The notes under the pieces: model-generated | Told to the model about the DNA's origin: nothing | Database searches by the model: none | What the model saw: the letters and a program-made list of their open reading frames with translations, nothing else | Part shown: positions 1 to 6,850 of the stretch, piece after piece | How the letters are laid out: each line of letters starts with the position of its first letter | Position numbering within the stretch: position 1 is the stretch's first letter | NCBI GenBank assembly: GCA_037447655.1 | Contig: JBBHKE010000127.1 | Span: 1 to 10,366, forward strand | DNA length: 10,366 bases | From: Zygnema cylindricum | Lineage: Eukaryota > Streptophyta > Zygnematophyceae > Zygnematales > Zygnemataceae | Direction: 5' to 3' | Translations under genes and position numbers: made by a program

Positions 1-131
1 AACTATATAAACTGAAAAGATTTTCACCATATTAACACTCTCTCGTACTTCACTACTTGGTCTACAAGAAATTCTCGCGAAGCAAAGAACCTCTACAATA
101 CACAACATGTTGAACGTGCGCCAAAAAAACA

Positions 132-139
132 GCTCAAAA
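132..139. repeat. Target site duplication, left, of MITE copy 1
   Basis: GCTCAAAA abuts the left terminal inverted repeat; its exact partner is at 418-425. Confidence 0.88.
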
Positions 140-417
140 CATAGTTCAACAGTAGGCGTTTCATGGTAGGCCTTTGGAAGGCACAAGTTGTGTTACGGGC
201 TTTTCATGTGATCTTCTTAGATCGTTGCTTTGATCGCTACTTTGATCAGCGACCGTCTGATGACATTTAATTCTCTATCGAATGATGTGCATCTCAATCC
301 TGTTACTTTTCTTTTTCATTTTGTGACCAATACAAATTGGGTCTTAAGGTCATATTGTATGTTCTGCGTACAATAGGCATATTGTATGGGCCTACTTTCA
401 CCTACTTTTGAACTATG
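140..417. mobile_element. hAT-like MITE, copy 1 (short, 278 bp)
   Basis: Non-autonomous DNA transposon. The left end (140-158) and the reverse complement of the right end (399-417) match at 17 of 19 positions, with tip CATAGTTCAA. The 8-bp word GCTCAAAA sits directly outside both ends (132-139 and 418-425) as a perfect target site duplication. Eight-bp duplications are characteristic of hAT transposases; the CATAG tip is not the textbook hAT tip, so the superfamily is inferred. It has no coding capacity. It is an internally deleted relative of the 2372-2937 element: its last 157 bp align without gaps to that copy at about 88% identity. It also carries an extra ~12 bp (a local duplication of a GATCGYTRCTTT-type word) near 220-245. 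Confidence 0.88.
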
Positions 418-425
418 GCTCAAAA
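418..425. repeat. Target site duplication, right, of MITE copy 1
   Basis: GCTCAAAA abuts the right terminal inverted repeat and is identical to 132-139. Confidence 0.88.
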
Positions 426-615
426 TGATCACACCTGGACAACACGAAACGACAAACTGGAACAAATCCGTACAACAACATGAACGCCCATACAAACAAA
501 TAATTACGCACTCGAACCGAAACGCCAAATTCCAATGCGAACTCAATACACATTTCAGTTCGATAAATCGTCAACCTTTACATCGCCCAATTACTTAAGA
601 TTCCCACTCACACTA

Positions 616-661
616 CACCGTGTATCGCTATTAGTGTTAACCCTAATAGCAAATCACGGTG
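616..661. mobile_element. 46-bp miniature fold-back remnant of the CACCGTG family
   Basis: The left arm CACCGTGTATCGCTATTAG is identical to the left end of the 1111-1324 element. The right arm (about 640-661) is its imperfect inverted copy, ending in CACGGTG. Almost nothing lies between the arms, so the sequence can fold into one hairpin. TA precedes the left tip; CA follows the right tip. It reads as an element that lost nearly all its interior, or a solo TIR pair. Confidence 0.65.
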
Positions 662-689
662 CATTACAAATCGCTCCCAATCATAGCAA

Positions 690-718
690 GCAAAGTGTAG
701 GCCGCCGCCTCACTTTGC
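690..718. repeat. Short GC-rich hairpin
   Basis: An 8-bp perfect stem (GCAAAGTG at 690-697 with CACTTTGC at 711-718) encloses a 13-nt GCC-rich loop. There is no T-run after it and no neighbouring gene, so no function is assigned. Confidence 0.4.
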
Positions 719-760
719 ACTTTTGAGAGCTCCGCTCCATCAACGGCCAAAAGTACAGTA

Positions 761-979
761 CAACCGTGAATCGTAATTAGCGTTAATATTTTTTTCGTCA
801 CTTAAATCATCTTTTCTCCGAACATACATGTCGGATTGTGGATCTGACGGTTGCAATTGAAAGGTAAGATTCTCAACTTCCAATCGGCGGTCTCAAATTG
901 AAAATCTGACAAGTGCGTACAAAAAAAAGATGTTTTCAGTGGCGAAAAAATTAGTAACGCTAATTACGATTCACGGTTG
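761..979. mobile_element. Fold-back MITE, CAACCGTG member (219 bp)
   Basis: The first 25 bp (761-785, starting CAACCGTGAATCG) are a perfect inverted copy of 955-979. Weaker inverted similarity continues inward through the C-G-T/C-CACTT-AAA-CATC region, so most of the element can form one long hairpin. Its reverse complement aligns along its whole length with the 1111-1324 element, including the TTGAGACCGCCGATTGGAAG-type centre. The two therefore belong to one family in opposite orientations. No ORF. Flanks are GTA on the left and GGTAG on the right, so a TA duplication is not clean here. Confidence 0.8.
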
Positions 980-1110
980 GGTAGTCATTTCAAAGCCCTG
1001 CATAAGTTTTGAGATATCGGCCGTCCAAATCGGGACCCGTTAGAATCGTACGGCATTGAACTGCCAAAAAAGGCCTTCAATTGACCATATTTCGCCTCTT
1101 TTGGACGCTA

Positions 1111-1324
1111 CACCGTGTATCGCTATTAGAGTGAATACTTTTTTCGCCACTTAAAACATACTTTTTCCGTACACACTTGTCCGATTTTCACATAGAGACC
1201 GCCAATCGAAAGATGAGAATCTTATATTGCAATCGCAAACGTCAGATATATTATCCGACAAGTGTACGGAGAAAAGATGTTTTAAGTGACAAAAAAACAT
1301 TAGCACTAATAGCGATACTCGGTG
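1111..1324. mobile_element. Fold-back MITE, CACCGTG member (214 bp)
   Basis: The left end CACCGTGTATCGCTATTAG and the inverted right end (1306-1324) differ at one base in 19. The inverted similarity continues inward for about 70 bp with scattered mismatches and small gaps. TA lies directly outside each tip (1109-1110 and 1325-1326). A TA duplication fits Tc1/mariner-type insertion; a 3-bp PIF/Harbinger-type duplication is not excluded because TA is its own reverse complement. The open frame over part of it (1177-1365) is not supported as a gene. Confidence 0.82.
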
Positions 1325-1326
1325 TA

Positions 1327-1705
1327 CTAGAGTGGAGGGTGGACCTGAGCGTCGGACTCCAATAGGACCATTTCCGCCTCAAAACATTTGCATGAGCCAT
1401 ACCATAGATTTGGCCATTCGTAATCCCACGCGTGTCCAATACAATCAAAAAGGATTTTAAAGCACGGTAACATTAGAAATATGTGAAAAATAAAAAATCC
1501 CGGTTGCTTTACGTGGTTTTTTTTTCAGTGTTTTTCTAATATTAAGTCTAGACGTTGGGCGAATCAAATAGCTTTATGCGACGACTAGCGCTGTCTCTCA
1601 AAATTTTCGCGGGAATTTTCAGCGCAATCTGTTTAATTTAACTTAAACGAATTACAAGTGTAATAGACTAACAGGTCCCGCTCGATTTCAATTCCCACAT
1701 AGTGA
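1327..1705. other. Spacer without recognised features
   Basis: Moderately AT-rich sequence with scattered homopolymer T and A runs. I see no credible ORF, repeat or RNA gene. It separates the fold-back MITE pair from the next candidate transposon. Confidence 0.6.
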
Positions 1706-1713
1706 GTTTTTTT

Positions 1714-2196
1714 CATAGTTGTTCACGGCGTTTAGTGCAAACGATTTAATCGCGACGAATAATACGTAACAAACGCATGGAACCTTTTGAAAAAATCGTA
1801 AAAATCGTTAATGAATTTTCATCCGTACTATTCCGTACATGTAAACAAAAATAAATTTCACATATACTGCAGTTTGTACATTTTTCGTACATTTTACATA
1901 TCTTTTCGATTTAGTTTGTACATTTTTGGAAAAATTCCGTACATTCCCGTAAAATTTATGTTCAGTTTATCGGACAGAAAGTACGACGAAGTGGAGCCTA
2001 TCTTTTCACCAAATTCCGTACATTTACCGTACAAAACCGTATATCAATCGTAAAATGCCGTACAATTTCCGTAAATTAGCCGTTCAGTTTTTCGGAAAGA
2101 AAGTACATCGCGTTTTTTTCCGATTTATTCAAAAGTCACGAATTATACGTTTTAATTGGAAAAAAGGAAAAAAATTGCGCGATTTGAACAACTATG
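1714..2196. mobile_element. Candidate third CATAGTT-tipped transposon (483 bp)
   Basis: The left tip CATAGTTGTTCA (1714-1725) is exactly inverted at 2185-2196. The adjacent 8-mers are GTTTTTTT (1706-1713) and GCTTTTTT (2197-2204), a 7/8 match. An 8-bp duplication and a tip beginning CATAGTT are the same features seen in the two hAT-like MITEs of this window, so I infer a distantly related non-autonomous element. The TIR is only 12 bp, and the T-rich flanks make the duplication match weaker evidence than at the other two elements. The interior is dominated by GTACA/CCGTACA words and has no coding potential. Confidence 0.55.
1827..2106. repeat. Degenerate CCGTACATTT-type repeat cluster
   Basis: The words CCGTAC, TGTACATTTTT, CGTACATTTTAC, CCGTAAAAT and close variants recur roughly every 10-25 bp. 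Embedded in the cluster is a longer direct repeat: 1937-1984 and 2058-2106, period about 121 bp, both running from CCGTACA through TTCAGTTT-TCGGA-AGAAAGTAC. The last 24 nt match at 22 positions. The cluster sits inside the candidate transposon. In hAT elements, short subterminal repeats bind transposase, but that role here is only inference. Confidence 0.6.
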
Positions 2197-2363
2197 GCTT
2201 TTTTGCATGTGTATTATAAGTATTTTTTCTTTTCCAAACCGACAAGCAGCGGCTTTGTCCTGTCTCGTCTCGTACAATTTGAAAAGTGAAACGTGAAAAA
2301 TAACCTAAAAAGCCGTTTTATTTTGGCGCCTTATGTATAGATTCGCTATTTTAATAGGAGAGT

Positions 2364-2371
2364 GAATAAAT
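2364..2371. repeat. Target site duplication, left, of MITE copy 2
   Basis: GAATAAAT abuts the left TIR; its exact partner is at 2938-2945. Confidence 0.9.
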
Positions 2372-2937
2372 CATAGTTCAAAAGTAGGCGTTTTTATGGT
2401 AGGTGTTTGGTAGGCGCACAAAACTTGGCAAAAAACTCGCGCAGATGAGGCATACTGTATGTGTGTGCGTTGTGCACACCCCTGTACGAACGTACGAATA
2501 TGATGTATCATCATAGTACAGCGCACGGCGCCGGACAAATTTTTTTTAGCGAACTAACACGGCCTAGGATGACATTCAGCGGGAAAAAAATCTCGGGAAA
2601 AAAAAAACGCGGACGTAAGTCCTATCGTAAGTTGTGTTATGGGCTTTTCATGTGATCTTCTTAGATCGCTACTTTGATCAGCGACCGTCCGATCGTCCGA
2701 ATCTGACGGTTTAAATAAAAAATACCTCAAAACTCACGGAAAAATATTTTTTTGTCCGAATGTTTTTCAAAATTTAGACATGACTTTTAATTCTCTATCG
2801 ATCGATGTGCAACTCAACCCTGTTCCTATTTTATTTCATTTTGCGGCCAATACAATATGGGTCTTAAGGGCATATTGTATGTTTTGCGTACAATAGGCAT
2901 ACTGTATGGGCATACGTTCACCTACTTTTGAACTATG
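2372..2937. mobile_element. hAT-like MITE, copy 2 (long, 566 bp)
   Basis: The terminal inverted repeats CATAGTTCAAAAGTAGGCG (2372-2390) and its inverse (2919-2937) differ at one of 19 positions. A perfect 8-bp target duplication, GAATAAAT, flanks it (2364-2371 and 2938-2945). It shares three blocks with the 140-417 element: the left ~45 bp, the block around 2629-2690, and the right 157 bp (2781-2937). Two internal segments, roughly 2421-2628 and 2695-2780, are missing from copy 1. The 64-residue open frame at 2461-2655 lies wholly in the first of these and has no recognisable domain. Non-autonomous; the transposase source is not in this window. Confidence 0.9.
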
Positions 2938-2945
2938 GAATAAAT
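2938..2945. repeat. Target site duplication, right, of MITE copy 2
   Basis: GAATAAAT abuts the right TIR and is identical to 2364-2371. Confidence 0.9.
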
Positions 2946-3905
2946 GGAGCAGTTTTCACAAAGGATATTTTCAAAATTAGCTGCCACCGACATTTTCCCG
3001 CTGCCCGTGCCAAATCTAGCCGGCAAATATTACGCAAAGTCGCTGCTGTCTGAATTTGAGCCGTCTGGAGAATTGTACGGATCAAACTAAGGATCATTTT
3101 GACTTTCCCTGAGGACTTAAGTACGGACACTTATCCGTGACTATTGTATTGTCGGTTTATCAGTTTGTCGTTTTGTCGCTCAACCGTGAATAATACAAAG
3201 TACCCCACGTGACTTGACACAAAGCGACAAGAGATGTGGACAACTATAGCTATTTCATGCCATTCGTTTTTATTGGCTGGAAAAAAAAAATGTCATTTAG
3301 CGCTTGTAGCATGTGTTTTGTCGCGAGGTGCTCACCCAAACACCATTTATGGTAAAACGCCATTGCAAAGAAAAGTCCCTAGTTAGCGGAAAAGATAATG
3401 GACATGCGAGCAGTTTGCCTCTCAGCTAAAAAATTTGACCAAAAGAGTTATATTATTCAAACAGTTATTACCGTAGTTTGACAAGCTTAAGACCTTTCGG
3501 CGCCACGGTATTTTACATTATTTTTTATATCCCGAAAATAAAATGGAAAATGGAAGCGGGTAGTCTTCTTAAAACATACTAAATTAATAAAACCTCCTTT
3601 AAACATAAATTGCTTTACCTCCCCCATACCTATCGAGACCAGCGGCCACCGACATACTCTCGCGCATCCAATCAAAGTCTCGCATGTTGTTTTGAAAAGT
3701 CAGTATCGTGCGCACGTGACAGTTTGTGAGTAATTGCTAATTGCATTTAATATGGAGGTTTGAATTGATTCACTGGTTGGGCGAGCGTACGTACGGATAT
3801 ACCTAAATTGAATTAAGGGACTCATTGAGTGGCTAAACAAGCACTGAGAAATGGGCGGCGGATCACGAAGCGATCCGATGTACAATAATCGAAATGTTGA
3901 AATAG
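2946..3905. other. Spacer without recognised features
   Basis: About 960 bp of mixed AT-rich DNA. Short open frames exist on the minus strand (2933-3130, 3487-3675, 3700-3945), but none shows a domain, a repeated codon pattern or a plausible gene context. No inverted termini or tandem repeats stood out by eye. I cannot exclude a host UTR, an intron or an old transposon body. Confidence 0.5.
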
Positions 3906-4027
3906 GCGCCGCCGGTACGGCGCAGCTGCGACGCATACAGGACAACGCAGCTGCGGTTACTTTAAATATGCGCCGCTGGTACGGAGCAACTACGGCGCAG
4001 ATAAGACAACGCAGCTGTAGATAAAAT
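3906..4027. repeat. GC-rich imperfect tandem duplication, two units
   Basis: Unit 1 (3906-3969) begins GCGCCGCCGGTACGG and unit 2 (3970-4027) begins GCGCCGCTGGTACGG. Both then run through a GACAACGCAGCTG segment at the same offset. The palindrome CGCAGCTGCG occurs twice in unit 1 (3921-3930 and 3946-3955) and is degraded in unit 2. The block is far richer in G+C than the surrounding DNA. No coding function seen. Confidence 0.7.
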
Positions 4028-4315
4028 GGCTAGTATAGATTATGAGTAATGACGATTGTACAGTAATAGTTGCTTAGTGGTAGCTCGTTTTTGACGTACG
4101 AAGATTGCGAAGATGTCGGTGTAAATATTATGTTTAACAAAGGTTTGCCTTTTTGCTAATTAGCTTATTAGTGTATATTTGCTCAGTCTAGCATACATCG
4201 AATTATTCGGGTATACTCACAATAGTTTAGGTAGATGGTAGATACCGTACGGCTCGTATGCCTCCGTACATTCAGTAGTAAACTTTGTGAGTATAACTGT
4301 AGGACTTAGAATATT
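4028..4315. other. Spacer without recognised features
   Basis: AT-rich DNA with isolated CGTAC words (for example around 4096 and 4246). I see no ORF, RNA gene or inverted ends. Confidence 0.5.
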
Positions 4316-4715
4316 TTGAGTATTACAATCAAGTTTATCAAAGCAATGACAGACTGTTTTCTGCATCTTTGACCTGTTGGTGTGATCACCTTGTTTGATG
4401 TTTTCATGTAAAACTTTGTGAAGTTATTCTATGATATAGAATCTATGTGTGTGTGTGCAGTTTCATTCTATTCTGTTATCTCTGTAAGATTCTGTGTGTG
4501 GTCTAAGTGGTTAGTTTGTGAAGCTGTTTTTGTGAAACTTTGGAGCTTATATCTTCTAGATTCCTTAGTGGATTTGGCTGTAACTTTGGGAGATTACATT
4601 TTCTATAGTATAATGCCTATTGGTGCATTTTGAGGGGAATTTATTCATTGTGGAGTAATCTCTGCTGTCTGAAACACAGCTGTTTGAGGGGTAGTCAGTG
4701 GTGCTTTCGAGGTTA
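4316..4715. other. T/G-rich segment of distinct composition
   Basis: The plus strand is strongly T- and G-biased, contains a short (GT)n run near 4447-4458, and almost lacks the CGTAC words typical of the rest of the left half. One frame is open (4418-4633), but its hydrophobic translation matches no family I know and follows from the T-rich composition. It may be an inserted fragment or a transcribed non-coding region. No function is assigned. Confidence 0.35.
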
Positions 4716-4729
4716 ATCCATGGCTGAAA

Positions 4730-5030
4730 TAGGCTATGGACAACATCGCATACCTACGCGCGGTCACGTAAACCTACGCAATCCTATGCAAAAATACGAG
4801 CGCTTACGGATACACCCATACACACCCTGGGATGCATACCCAAAAGCATGTATGGACACCCACGGACACCGTCCTATGGGCAAGCAGGACCATGAACGGA
4901 CATGTACGGACATCCACGGTCACCATCGGGCATTGATAAATAACGGCGAAAAACCCGCGAACTTCCACTAACTCCCACGCACACCCATGCTCACCCATGA
5001 ATACCCACTGATGGGTGCAAATAAGTCACC
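4730..5030. repeat. C/A-rich degenerate minisatellite
   Basis: Variants of ACACCCA, GGACACCCACGG and TACGGACAT recur through the block, for example at 4812-4829, 4853-4870, 4894-4921 and 4974-5010. The plus strand is rich in C and A and poor in T. The last part can form a small hairpin (CACCCATGAATACCCACTG then ATGGGTG near 4995-5016). Open frames on both strands are low-complexity readings of the repeat. It ends just before the 5' LTR. Confidence 0.55.
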
Positions 5031-5046
5031 AACAAATAGTCAAATA

Positions 5047-5439
5047 TGTTAAGGGTCATTTAACGTCGGTTGACTTAATGTCACTTTTGGTACCGTCTGT
5101 ACTTTTCATTTCATGTGACGGTCCACTTTTGCCGCCCTACGTACAAGTCTTTTGGACAACTATCTTTTGGTCCTGTCCGTACTATCATTACATGCGTCGC
5201 TCCAGTCTTGTCCTTACATACAAGTTATTTGAGCGTCGATCCAGTCTTGTCTCTTGACTTTACGTCGTTACTTTAGTTCTTAATTATTTTTGCACATTGC
5301 CGCCCTAAAGTCAATTCTTTAGGCTTTGAAATACATACAATAATTGTCAACTACATACAGTAAAATCTAGTTGAAACGTCAATTAGGTGAAGTGACGAAC
5401 AAAATAATTAGAATCTAGACTAGGATTCTTCTTGTTACA
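5047..5439 (+). repeat. 5' LTR (3' boundary uncertain)
   Basis: It starts TGTTAAGGGTCATTT, as does the copy at 10143, fixing the left edge. I place the right edge at TTGTTACA (5432-5439) because copia LTRs end in CA and this gives an ordinary 393-bp LTR, but only the first 224 bp can be checked against the 3' LTR. An end near 5605 (just before a possible half-tRNA primer site) is the alternative; the Gag start would then lie in the LTR, as in yeast Ty1. The LTR contains an internal tandem duplication with period about 77-80 bp (from about 5099 and 5179). Confidence 0.75.
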
Positions 5440-5582
5440 GCGCACCCTAGAGCGCTTAGACTCCACAATAATTAGCAATGTGTATTTTCAATATAAGTGA
5501 CTCTTCTCACTCAATGAAATCATCCCAAATACAAATCAATTTATCTCTCCAGTGCATTGATCTTTCTCTTGTGTACAATTTC

Positions 5583-6286
5583 ATGGCTTCTGCCAATCCA
5601 CCTCCAATAGATTATGGGCCCGGCCATGCCACTTCTAATAGTATCCAAAAGTTTGATGGCCAAAACTTCTATGATTGGTCATTTTCAGCCATGTACTTTT
5701 TCAAACACGAGAAGATTTGGGACCATTTTATAGGAATTTCAAAACCTCCTTTCCTTTCCTTTACTGATACACCAGTAGAAAAAGTTACAAAAGAGTTGGC
5801 AATAGCTACATGGAAACAAAAGGATGAGGATGCGCACGCTCGCCTACTGATGTCACTTACTATCGAGCGCACTCGTCTTATTCGTGGCGCTTCCTCTTCC
5901 ACCGAGGCTTACAGTCGTCTTCAAGCGGCTTACATTCATACCGGATGGGCCGCTCGCCGAATTCAAAAATGAGCGTTTTTTAACTCCATGGAAAAGCCGA
6001 TGGAATCCATGCAAGATTGGGTTAGCACTGTCGAATTGTATGCCGGAAAGTGCACCATGATAGGCGCGCATTTTTGCGACGAGGACCTCTCTTCTACCAT
6101 TTTAGGAGGACTCCTTGAAACCTTTTCCCCTTTCATTTCCATGTTTGACAATCTAGACTAATCCATTCCCTTTCACTCCCTTTGTACAAAACTTTTGCAT
6201 GAAGAGACAAAACTTCTCTATTTTTCTGCTCCGAATATCTCTCATGTAAATGCTTTTATTGCTAAAAAATTAGAAAACTATCTCAG
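5583..6286 (+). pseudogene. Gag (capsid) region, copia type
   Basis: Gag would assemble the virus-like particle that packages element RNA in the cytoplasm. Numbering from ATG 5583, FDGQNFYDWSF at residues 24-34 is the start of the copia Gag (UBN2/Retrotran_gag_2-like) fold: a sequence meaning 'the thing you want to bind' followed by Y-x-W. Further on are the typical IATWKQKDEDAHARLLMSL helix and a later SSSTEAYSRLQAAY helix, then SMEKPMESMQDWVSTVEL. TGA at 5970-5972 and TAA at 6159-6161 interrupt the frame, but recognisable Gag continues in the same frame after each. Protein similarity fades into a run of seven G (6286-6292), after which the nucleocapsid reads in another frame. Confidence 0.88.
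5612..5624 (+). promoter_or_regulatory. Candidate half-tRNA primer binding site
   Basis: TTATGGGCCC (5612-5621) is exactly complementary to the GGGCCCAUAA anticodon arm conserved in many eukaryotic initiator tRNAs; the next three bases match an animal-type arm at two of three. Drosophila copia and Ty5 prime from initiator tRNA cleaved in this arm. Against this, the site lies about 170 bp past my preferred LTR end and inside the Gag frame (residues around Asp10-Gly14). Confidence 0.35.
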
Positions 6287-6292
6287 GGGGGG

Positions 6293-6363
6293 TGCAGCAT
6301 TTGTTTTGCGCTTACAGCAAAACAAAAGGACATGACGTTGAAGAATGTCAAAATAGGAGCTGA
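6293..6363 (+). pseudogene. Nucleocapsid zinc knuckle, damaged
   Basis: The stretch CAYSKTKGHDVEEC (6307-6348) has the spacing of the CX2CX4HX4C knuckle that binds RNA at the end of copia Gag. The first Cys, the His and the last Cys are present, but the second Cys is Ser (AGC, 6316-6318). It lies one frame away from Gag, the change falling at the preceding G run, and meets TGA at 6361-6363. Zinc binding would be weakened even if the frame were intact. Confidence 0.8.
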
Positions 6364-6559
6364 GGCTTCCAATCCCCCTAAAAATGGAGGGAATGCCAAC
6401 GTTGCCCATGCTACCCACCTGTTTTTCCCACCCCCCTACTCCCTCCACACAATTTTTTCCCTCCAAATTTTCCTTATCCTCACCATTATTCCCCTTCTCC
6501 ATCCCTCCCACAATCTTCTACTCCCTTGGTCGATCGCCTTTTTCCCACATTTTCCCTCT
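6364..6559 (+). pseudogene. Pro-rich linker between Gag and protease
   Basis: This is low-complexity, pyrimidine-rich sequence. One frame gives NPPKNGGNANVAHATH at first (about 6373-6420); another then gives a proline/tyrosine-rich run (about 6420-6550), as copia linkers commonly show. The competing frame gives only an implausible hydrophobic string. I infer two frame changes here, but low complexity makes their exact positions uncertain. Confidence 0.5.
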
Positions 6560-6850
6560 AATTATCCCACTCCAGTAGCTACCCCTTTTGTCCTCCCTCC
6601 CTCACCAAAATTAGGATATGGCAATGTTGCCCATCATATCCCAAATTTTGTCACTTTGGATACTCAATTTCCACAAGGGTACGCTTTTCTATCTCAAACC
6701 CCTGACGATTGGCTAATAGATTGTGGTGCTAGTTACCACCTATCACCACGACCCCATTGGTTCACTCACCTTTCTCCTTTATCATCTCCTATGCAAATTC
6801 ACTTAGGAGACGATCGCATTCTGTTGGCTACTCATTCTGGGGACATAACG
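6560..6850 (+). pseudogene. Aspartic protease region
   Basis: The retropepsin-type protease cuts the polyprotein. DDWLIDCGASYHLS (from 6704) carries the catalytic Asp (GAT, 6719-6721) of the D-[ST]-G-A signature; the usual Ser/Thr after Asp is Cys here (TGT, 6722-6724). Downstream come the HLSPLSSPMQIHLGDDRILL strand region and THSGDI, consistent with the rest of a copia protease. The frame is lost near 6850, after which HNVPNVYIHIRNVLFVPGL continues the domain in another frame. Confidence 0.85.

Noticed and set aside
316-598. Open frames on both strands at 316-546 and 386-598
   Set aside because: They overlap the MITE end and spacer, have no recognisable domain, and are of chance length.
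1811-2053. 80-codon open frame
   Set aside because: Its Tyr/Phe/Ser-rich product is a translation of the degenerate GTACATTT repeats.
2461-2655. 64-codon frame inside the long MITE as a transposase remnant
   Set aside because: It has no DDE or zinc-finger motif, a basic low-complexity tail from A-runs, and is absent from the sister copy.
3180-3260. Another TIR end at AACCGTGAATAATAC (near 3182) or ACAACTATAGC (near 3240)
   Set aside because: The similarity to the two TIR families is short and I found no inverted partner or target duplication.
4720-4998. Opposed open frames in the C/A-rich block
   Set aside because: Both strands read as low-complexity repeats (HG/TH-rich and VxV-rich), which a minisatellite produces in any frame.
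5584-5596. TGGCTTCTGCC as an ordinary primer binding site
   Set aside because: It is the Gag start context itself, and I recognise no tRNA 3' end complementary to it.
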